From assembly GCF_029024925.1 (NCBI RefSeq), contig NZ_CP118962.1, positions 1,458,001-1,522,000 on the forward strand: 64,000 bases of DNA, given 5' to 3'. This DNA is from Enterococcus faecalis. GTDB taxonomy: Bacteria; Bacillota; Bacilli; Lactobacillales; Enterococcaceae. The notes beneath the pieces are model-generated. The model saw only the letters and a list, made by a program, of their open reading frames with translations, did not search any database and had not been told where the DNA came from. This document shows, piece after piece, positions 58,723 to 64,000 of the stretch (positions are counted from its first letter, which is position 1; every line of letters begins with the position of its first letter). The position numbers were made by a program, and so were the translations under genes.

Positions 58723-59423
58723 TCCTTTTCTCTATGAATACTTGCTAAATCTCTTGGTCGAACAATGCCTACTAACTCACCATTAGGATGGCCACTTTTA
58801 CTAATAAGCACAGCTTCTAAGCGTGGCTGCTCCCGAAACATTTGTTCAACTTCAAAAACGGTTGCTTCAATTGAAACAAATTGATAGTTGCTGCGTTTAT
58901 AATTTGATGCCAACAATTCTCGCACCGTTCGGTTGGCAATGTGAACTTCGCCTTTGGTGCTCTCAATGGCAAACCATACACCAATCCCTCGAACCGTGAT
59001 TAATCCTTTAAATACACCTTTTTCATAAATCGGAAATTGGGAATATTGTTTTTTTGCAATAATCGTTAATAACGTTTCTAAAGAAGTGGTGATTTCAAAA
59101 GCTGTAACACGTTTCGCAAATTTAGGCACTACTTTTTCTGGTTTTGTTAAAGCTTGTTCAATCGTTTCAATTCGTTGAACTGCCCATTCGTTTGGCTCTG
59201 CAATTACAAAATCATCAGCAATTCGCTCATGAACGATGGCATTTCTTAACTGAGCCATTTGAAGCAAATCCTCTTCAAATTGAGCAATCTGTCCTTTTTC
59301 TTTTCGGGAAAGACGTCTTGTCATTTCACTGAATCCCATATTGACAGGATTGTTCAGTCTCTCTCTCATCCACTTTTCAATGCGATTAAAGTGTGCTAAA
59401 AATGTATCTGCTCGTTCCCCCAT
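58719..59423 (-). CDS. CBS-pair domain protein
   Basis: 234 residues. An N-terminal helical part (about 100 residues, with AQLRNAIVHERIADDF) is followed by two CBS motifs (about 110-165 and 180-232; SQFPIYEKGVFKGLITVRG, ELVGIVRPRDLASI). CBS pairs bind adenosine nucleotides, and small CBS proteins in Firmicutes bind cyclic di-AMP. Ligand here is unknown. It is the first gene of the CBS-lspA-rluD unit. Confidence 0.85.
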   Translation of the reverse strand: MGERADTFLAHFNRIEKWMRERLNNPVNMGFSEMTRRLSRKEKGQIAQFEEDLLQMAQLRNAIVHERIADDFVIAEPNEWAVQRIETIEQALTKPEKVVPKFAKRVTAFEITTSLETLLTIIAKKQYSQFPIYEKGVFKGLITVRGIGVWFAIESTKGEVHIANRTVRELLASNYKRSNYQFVSIEATVFEVEQMFREQPRLEAVLISKSGHPNGELVGIVRPRDLASIHREKE

Positions 59424-59527
59424 AGTCGTTGCTCCTTATAATAAACTACGCAATAAATTTCCGTCATTATTTTTTATTGAGCTACTTTCAAGTATATACT
59501 AAAAATAGGTCTAAGGAAAGAGCGGCT

Positions 59528-61198
59528 TTAAAAGAGACCGCTCGCTTGACCCGTTTCGTCCACATCCATATTTAACGCAGCAGGAACTTTCGGCAAGCCA
59601 GGCATCGTTAAAATGTCACCCGTTAACGCCACGATAAACCCTGCACCGATTTTTGGAACTAGTTCACGAATTGTAATCGTAAATCCTTCTGGCCGTCCTA
59701 ATTTTTGAGGATCGTCAGAAAGTGAATACTGTGTCTTCGCCATGCAAATTGGTAATTGATCCCAACCATTTTTTGTAAAATCTGCGATTTGTTTTTGCGC
59801 TTTCGGAGAAAAAATCGCCTGTTCCCCGCCGTAAATCGTTTGTACAATGGCTTGAATTTTTTCTTCAATTGTTTGGCGAGGGTTATATAAAGGTTGAAAC
59901 TGCTTTGTATTGGCTTCAATCTCTGCTACTACTGTTTTCGCTAGATTCGTGCCACCTGCGCCACCTTGCGCCCAAACACTTGTTAACTCGACGGGCACGC
60001 CTAACGCTTGGCAGGCTTCTTTCAACAGTTGAATTTCCTTCTCTGTATCCTGTGTAAATTCATTAATTGCAACAACTACTGGTACATCATAACGTTGCAT
60101 GTTTTGAATATGTTTTTCTAAGTTGGTAAAGCCTTTTTGTAACGCTGGTAAATTTTCTTCTGCTAACTGATCTTTCGCCAAACCGCCATGCATTTTCAAC
60201 GCGCGAATCGTTGCCACAATCACAACGGCATCGGGTGCTTTTCCTAAAGAAGGTACTTTAATATCTAAAAATTTTTCGCCACCCAAGTCGCCACCAAAAC
60301 CTGCTTCTGTTACGACATAATCCCCTAGATGCAAAGCTGTTTTTGTCGCTAAAATACTGTTACATCCATGAGCGATATTGGCAAAAGGACCACCGTGAAC
60401 AAAAGCTGGAGTTCCTTCAATCGTTTGAACTAAATTAGGTTTTAAGGCGTCTTTTAATAATAAAGTCAGGGCACCTGCCACGTTTAAATCTTTAACCGTC
60501 ACCGGCTCTCTTTGGTCATTATAGGCGACAATAATCCGACTTAAGCGTTCTTTTAAGTCCGTTAAATTTTGCGCTAAACAAAGAATCGCCATAATTTCGC
60601 TCGCCACAGTAATATCGAAACCGTCTTCTCTTGGTACACCTTGGAAAGGACCGCCTAAACCAACAACGACCTGTCTGAGCGCACGATCATTTAGATCCAC
60701 TGCCCGTTTCCAAATCACCCGTCGAAAATCAATCTTTAATTCATTTCCTTGCTGTAAATGATTATCTAGTAACGCAGCTAAGGCATTATTGGCTGTCGTA
60801 ATCGCATGCATATCACCAGTAAAATGCAAATTAATTTCTTCCATTGGTAATACTTGTGCGTAACCACCACCTGTTGCGCCACCTTTAATCCCCATCACAG
60901 GACCTAATGATGGTTCTCTTAGGGCAATAACTGTTTTTTTATTGATTTGATTTAATGCATCTCCTAAACCAATGGTCACGGTTGACTTTCCTTCTCCTGC
61001 TGGTGTTGGATTAATCGATGTAACGAGGATTAATTTACCTTCTGGTTGCGCTTCTAAGGATTGAAGCGTTGGAAAATCTATTTTCGCTTTGTATTTTCCA
61101 TAAAGTTCGAGCGAATCTTCTGAAAGACCGATTGTTTCGGCAATCTCTTGAATAGGTTTTAATGTTGCTGCTTGTGCAATGTTAATATCTGTCTTCAT
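59528..61198 (-). CDS. fhs: Formate-tetrahydrofolate ligase
   Basis: Makes 10-formyl-tetrahydrofolate from formate, THF and ATP for purine and formyl-Met synthesis. 556 residues, normal length. The P-loop is [20 protein letters not shown] near residue 62, and [20 protein letters not shown] near 96 and [11 protein letters not shown] near 300 are family signatures. It is a single-gene unit. A hairpin overlapping its stop codon (GAGCGG/CCGCTC, 59519-59543) may aid termination. Confidence 0.97.
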   Translation of the reverse strand: MKTDINIAQAATLKPIQEIAETIGLSEDSLELYGKYKAKIDFPTLQSLEAQPEGKLILVTSINPTPAGEGKSTVTIGLGDALNQINKKTVIALREPSLGPVMGIKGGATGGGYAQVLPMEEINLHFTGDMHAITTANNALAALLDNHLQQGNELKIDFRRVIWKRAVDLNDRALRQVVVGLGGPFQGVPREDGFDITVASEIMAILCLAQNLTDLKERLSRIIVAYNDQREPVTVKDLNVAGALTLLLKDALKPNLVQTIEGTPAFVHGGPFANIAHGCNSILATKTALHLGDYVVTEAGFGGDLGGEKFLDIKVPSLGKAPDAVVIVATIRALKMHGGLAKDQLAEENLPALQKGFTNLEKHIQNMQRYDVPVVVAINEFTQDTEKEIQLLKEACQALGVPVELTSVWAQGGAGGTNLAKTVVAEIEANTKQFQPLYNPRQTIEEKIQAIVQTIYGGEQAIFSPKAQKQIADFTKNGWDQLPICMAKTQYSLSDDPQKLGRPEGFTITIRELVPKIGAGFIVALTGDILTMPGLPKVPAALNMDVDETGQASGLF

Positions 61199-61308
61199 AA
61201 CGGACCCCTTTTCAATTCTTTATCGTCTTTGTGACACATTGTTTCTTTTAAATTATAGCTTGTATTGAATAGAATGGCTAGAATAACCTTTTTTAAACAA
61301 CCCAACCA

Positions 61309-61338
61309 TTGACGTTTGGTAGCCTTTTCTCGTATAAT
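61309..61338 (+). promoter_or_regulatory. Promoter of the cold-shock gene
   Basis: TTGACG and TATAAT are 18 bases apart, about 40 bases before the ATG. The 5' leader is therefore short, unlike the long structured leaders of strongly cold-induced csp genes. Confidence 0.7.
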
Positions 61339-61376
61339 GAAAGTGTCTTTACAAATCTAAAAGGAGCGTGAATTGG

Positions 61377-61583
61377 ATGCAAAAAGGAATTGTCAAATGG
61401 TTCGATAACAGAAAAGGTTATGGTTTTATCGTTTACAACGAAGAAGATGAGATTTTTGTCCACTTCACTGCTATAGAAGGTGACGGATTCAAATCACTTG
61501 ATGAGAATCAATCTGTAGAGTTCGAGATAATGGAAGGCAATCGTGGGCTACAAGCAGCACATGTCAAAAAAATAGATAACTAA
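61377..61583 (+). CDS. Cold-shock domain protein
   Basis: 68 residues of a single OB-fold. [20 protein letters not shown] holds RNP1-like KGYGFI, and [16 protein letters not shown] holds RNP2-like VHF. It binds single-stranded RNA or DNA. The [10 protein letters not shown] and VHFTAI variants differ from the commonest CspA text (FNAEKGFGFI, VHFSAI). ATG 61377 follows AAAGGAG; a GTG three codons upstream is less well placed. Confidence 0.92.
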   Translation: MQKGIVKWFDNRKGYGFIVYNEEDEIFVHFTAIEGDGFKSLDENQSVEFEIMEGNRGLQAAHVKKIDN

Positions 61584-61586
61584 AAA

Positions 61587-61700
61587 AGCTGAACCAACAA
61601 CGCTTTGCTCCAAAAAGTAAGTAAACGTAGCGTTTGTTTCAGCTGATTATTTTAAGATTTTGAGAGTGGGTCACCAGTCGTTTCGACTTATGACTCACTC
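61587..61700. terminator. Two terminator-like hairpins between convergent genes
   Basis: The first (61587-61644) pairs AGCTGAA...ACGCT with AGCGTTTGTTTCAGCT. The second (61664-61700) pairs GAGTGGGTCA with TGACTCACTC and has inner pairing and a T run after it. They serve the cold-shock gene and the convergent ebsA. Confidence 0.8.
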
Positions 61701-62149
61701 TTGTTTTTTTCTTCTTTTTTATGAAGGCCCAAAGAATGATCTTCTGCTACCTTCAATTCAGGCTTTTTTATCTTAAGTGCCTCAAGAAATAACGGAATCG
61801 TTTTCTTTTTCATTAAAAAGACTTTTGAGCCTTCCTTAAATTCTGAGGAAAAAATTTCGATGCTTTTTTCATTGTAGGTTACTTTTTCTATCTGAGAAAG
61901 CGGAAGTGCTTTTTTGCGAAACCATAAAACATCTCTGACAATTAAAGATGTTTCTGTCATGTTAAAAGACCGCGCAATTCCTAGATAAGCAAACACAAAA
62001 AATGGAACCATCACCAGATTACTAATCAAGTAAGGACCATTATTTTCCAATGCTAAAATTAAACTAATAAATAATATACAAAATGTGCAAGACCAGTAAA
62101 TAATTGTTGATGCTAATTCTGGCTGCCAATAGAATTTCTGTTTTTTCAT
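61688..62149 (-). CDS. ebsA: EbsA family membrane protein
   Basis: 153 residues. Two membrane helices near residues 15-35 and 40-62 ([38 protein letters not shown]) precede a PH-like soluble domain ([24 protein letters not shown]) and a charged tail. It matches the EbsA family named from E. faecalis mutants with altered enterococcal binding substance, the receptor for conjugation aggregates. Biochemical function is unknown. The name is from memory of the locus (ebsA near ebsC). Confidence 0.75.
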   Translation of the reverse strand: MKKQKFYWQPELASTIIYWSCTFCILFISLILALENNGPYLISNLVMVPFFVFAYLGIARSFNMTETSLIVRDVLWFRKKALPLSQIEKVTYNEKSIEIFSSEFKEGSKVFLMKKKTIPLFLEALKIKKPELKVAEDHSLGLHKKEEKNKSES

Positions 62150-62192
62150 AAAGTGCCCTCACTACTTCTGGATCAACGCCGCTAAATTTAAA

Positions 62193-62212
62193 TATGTTAT
62201 AATAGTAACATA
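62193..62212 (+). promoter_or_regulatory. Promoter -10 inside an inverted repeat before the RNase HI-like gene
   Basis: TATGTTA and TAACATA flank 6 bases, and TATAAT (62198-62203) lies across the left arm. It is about 40 bases before the ATG at 62250. The overlap would let a bound protein block polymerase. Confidence 0.5.
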
Positions 62213-62249
62213 CTTTTTTTAAGAACAAAAAGAAATTAGGAGTAATTTT

Positions 62250-62657
62250 ATGTTAAGAATTTATGTAGATGCTGCAACAAAAGGCAATCCAGGTGAATCT
62301 GGCGGCGGTATCGTTTACCTCACCGACCAATCGCGGCAACAATTGCATGTGCCTTTAGGCATTGTTAGTAATCACGAAGCCGAATTTAAAGTGCTGATTG
62401 AAGCTTTAAAACAAGCGATTGCCAATGAAGACAATCAACAAACCGTTCTTCTCCACTCAGATAGTAAAATTGTTGTCCAAACAATTGAAAAAAACTATGC
62501 TAAAAACGAAAAGTACCAGCCTTATTTAGCAGAATATCAACAACTAGAAAAGAATTTTCCTTTGCTCTTAATCAAATGGCTACCTGAAAGTCAAAACAAA
62601 GCGGCCGATATGCTTGCACGGCAAGCATTACAAAAATTTTATTCCAATAAAAAGTAG
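62250..62657 (+). CDS. RNase HI-like protein
   Basis: 135 residues of RNase H fold: LRIYVDAATKGNPGESGGGIVY at the start has the first catalytic Asp, EAEFKVLIEALKQAI near residue 44 the Glu, LLHSDSKIVVQTIEKNY near 70 the second Asp, and SQNKAADMLARQAL near 115 the last. Would cleave RNA in RNA-DNA hybrids. It lacks the extended basic handle region of E. coli RNase HI, as do short Gram-positive homologues. AGGAG precedes the ATG. Confidence 0.88.
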   Translation: MLRIYVDAATKGNPGESGGGIVYLTDQSRQQLHVPLGIVSNHEAEFKVLIEALKQAIANEDNQQTVLLHSDSKIVVQTIEKNYAKNEKYQPYLAEYQQLEKNFPLLLIKWLPESQNKAADMLARQALQKFYSNKK

Positions 62658-62701
62658 CACTGTTTACTTAATGCTTTTCCTTTATTAATTTGATAATTAA
62701 A

Positions 62702-62778
62702 CACGTGGAGCAAAAATTCCAAGTGATTTTTGCTCCACGTTTAAAAACAGATAAACGGTTCTGTCTCGACTTCTTCTT
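62702..62778. repeat. Composite palindromic intergenic repeat, short copy; also a terminator
   Basis: ACGTGGAGCAAAAAT pairs with ATTTTTGCTCCACGT (62703-62741). It is followed by AAAAACAGATAAACGG and then CTGTCTCGACTTCTTCTT. These match the two ends of the long copy at 43.5 kb, whose middle (about 95 bases with the second stem) is missing here. Like the long copy, it lies between convergent genes. Confidence 0.75.
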
Positions 62779-62786
62779 ATAGCCAC

Positions 62787-63281
62787 TTATTCTTTTGTCG
62801 TTATTTCCGCAAATTGTCCATTGGTTAGCGAAAGGATTGCTTCAGGAGCTAATTCAATTTGCATGCCACGTTTGCCTGCAGAAACAATAATTGCAGAATA
62901 TTGTTGAGCTTCTTCAGCCAAATAGGTGGGAAATTGTTTTTTCATCCCAATTGGTGAACAGCCCCCACGAATATAGCCTGTGGTTGTTTCTAAATCTTTT
63001 AAGTGAAGCATTTCTACCTTTTTGTTGCCACTAGCTTTCGCTAATTTTTTCAAATCTAATTCTTGATTACCAGGAATGACAGCCACGACTGGACCTGTTT
63101 TATTACCTACTGTAACCAAGGTTTTAAAAATTCGTCCTTTTTCAATACCTAAACTTTCAGCGACACTTTCTGCACTTAAATGATCTTCACTCCAAGCGAA
63201 TTCATATTCTTTATATGGTACTTTATGTTGTTCTACCATGCGCATCGCATTCGTTTTTTGTTGTGTTTTTTTCTTTGCCAC
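62787..63281 (-). CDS. ebsC: YbaK/EbsC family deacylase
   Basis: 164 residues. The YbaK/ProX editing fold is seen from AESVAESLGIEKGRIFKTL and the KLAKASGNKKVEML and GGCSPIGMKKQFP motifs, the last near residue 122. Homologues remove wrongly attached amino acids from tRNA (for example Cys-tRNA-Pro). The start is read as GTG 63281 after AAGGTG; a GTG seven codons upstream overlaps the aroD stop codon. The EbsC name comes from the enterococcal binding-substance locus. Confidence 0.88.
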   Translation of the reverse strand: MAKKKTQQKTNAMRMVEQHKVPYKEYEFAWSEDHLSAESVAESLGIEKGRIFKTLVTVGNKTGPVVAVIPGNQELDLKKLAKASGNKKVEMLHLKDLETTTGYIRGGCSPIGMKKQFPTYLAEEAQQYSAIIVSAGKRGMQIELAPEAILSLTNGQFAEITTKE

Positions 63282-63298
63282 TTTTTTCACCTTCTGAA

Positions 63299-64000
63299 TC
63301 ACTTGTTTTGTTCGAATGTCTTTAAATAATTTCTTAATACTTGTACGGATAGTTGGCCTGGTGCAGACGCTTGCTGGGCTGAGCCAAAAGTTAGTGCCGA
63401 CCCGAACAGTTGACCTGTTACGCGACTAATCATCCCTAACTGTCCCATTGACATAGTAACGATTGGGACGGATGCATAATGGGTGTACATTTCATTGGTT
63501 GCTGAAAGTAACGTAAGTACATCTGTCGCATCTTGTGGCATCACAGCTATTTTACAAATATCCGCCTGACGCATTTGCATTTGGCGTAACCGCGCGACAA
63601 TCTCCTCTTGCGACGGTGTTTTCTGAAAGTCGTGATTACAGAGAACAATTTTAATCCCCATCTTTTTAGCTTCGTGAATTAACGTATCTGCCGCCAGCGG
63701 ATTCGCAAATAATTCAATATCTAATAAATCCAAGGCACCTTTTTTCACTAATTCATGATACAAAGCAAAATAATTTTCCTCAGAAAAAGCCATTTCGCCG
63801 CCTTCTTTTTGTGTACGAAAAGTTAACAATAACGGTTTTTGCCCCAACCGTTCCATTACTTGTTGTGAAAGATTACATACATCGGAAAAATCAGCGACAT
63901 TTTCATAATAGTCTAAACGCCATTCCACCAAATCACAATCTAGTGTTTGGCTCGCCGTTGCTTCGGCCAAAATATCCTCGGCTGTTGGAGCAACAATGGG
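63299..64000 (-). CDS. aroD: 3-dehydroquinate dehydratase, type I, N-terminus off the window
   Basis: At least 234 residues are in frame to the right edge, where PIVAPTAEDILAEA shows the N-terminus continues beyond. Type I (Schiff base) features: DLVEWRLDYYENV, LLTFRTQKEGG, LDIELF, VLCNHDFQKTPSQEEI with the His, ICKIAVMPQDATDV with the catalytic Lys, and ITRVTGQLFGSALTFG-like text (SRVTGQLFGSALTFG). It makes dehydroshikimate in aromatic synthesis. The ebsC gene begins just past its stop. Confidence 0.94.
   Translation of the reverse strand, partial: PIVAPTAEDILAEATASQTLDCDLVEWRLDYYENVADFSDVCNLSQQVMERLGQKPLLLTFRTQKEGGEMAFSEENYFALYHELVKKGALDLLDIELFANPLAADTLIHEAKKMGIKIVLCNHDFQKTPSQEEIVARLRQMQMRQADICKIAVMPQDATDVLTLLSATNEMYTHYASVPIVTMSMGQLGMISRVTGQLFGSALTFGSAQQASAPGQLSVQVLRNYLKTFEQNK

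Overview
The window looks like chromosome of a low-GC Firmicute, almost certainly Enterococcus faecalis or a very close relative. The reasons are the branched-chain keto-acid catabolism genes (ptb-buk-bkdD), the ebs-type locus (EbsA, EbsC), a single-leader pyr operon from pyrR to pyrE, an IS6770-like IS30 element, and a composite palindromic intergenic repeat. Nearly all of it is ordinary core chromosome. The only mobile element is one IS. I see no rRNA, tRNA, CRISPR array, prophage or defence island.

Layout. 1-2.0 kb: start of the bkd operon, with a cre-like site in the ptb promoter. 2.2-5 kb: a DUF218 membrane protein, a TraX-like membrane protein and an unknown gene whose C-terminus seems to continue in another frame. 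5.1-9.1 kb: electrophile/quinone-stress genes (SDR; MarR-glyoxalase-esterase behind an MhqR-like operator; quinone oxidoreductase-like enzyme). 9.2-14.4 kb: a MacB-type ABC transporter, then a GntR-ABC-permease operon whose permease 5' end has been split by an IS30-family element. 14.5-20.4 kb: envelope and secretion functions (lipoprotein, signal peptidase I, CtpA protease, YozE, MsrA, YpmS, SGNH hydrolase, DegV). 20.5-21.7 kb: hemolysin-III protein, then a tiny membrane-protein gene behind two LexA/DinR-type boxes. 21.7-27.7 kb: apt-recJ, lapA-SDR-rnz and a DUF1269 protein.

27.8-33.2 kb: khpA-rpsP and ffh-ylxM, separated by unrelated genes, plus a MerR/TipAS regulator and a DUF523 gene. 33.4-38.1 kb: phoP-phoR facing a lone pstS that has a phased Pho-box array, then an aminotransferase. 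38.2-43.5 kb: an alpha-mannosidase pair (GH38, GH125) divergent from a GntR/LacI-type regulator, with cre and operator palindromes. 43.6-45.3 kb: an alpha-type carbonic anhydrase without a visible signal peptide, followed by a LysR regulator. 45.5-57.3 kb: the ten-gene pyrimidine operon pyrR-P-B-C-carA-carB-pyrK-D-F-E, led by a PyrR attenuator. 57.3-61.6 kb: rluD-lspA-CBS protein, fhs and a cold-shock protein. 61.7-64 kb: ebsA, an RNase HI-like gene, ebsC and a partial aroD.

The most rewarding items are the SOS-box small membrane protein near 21.4 kb, the IS-made chimeric permease near 12.1 kb, the regulated alpha-mannosidase locus, the unexplained 29-bp palindrome over the rnz promoter, the two-copy palindromic repeat family and the apparent frameshift at 4.3 kb. 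No single element is clearly a new multi-gene system. Several start codons are placed downstream of the longest possible reading frame because a ribosome binding site decides them.
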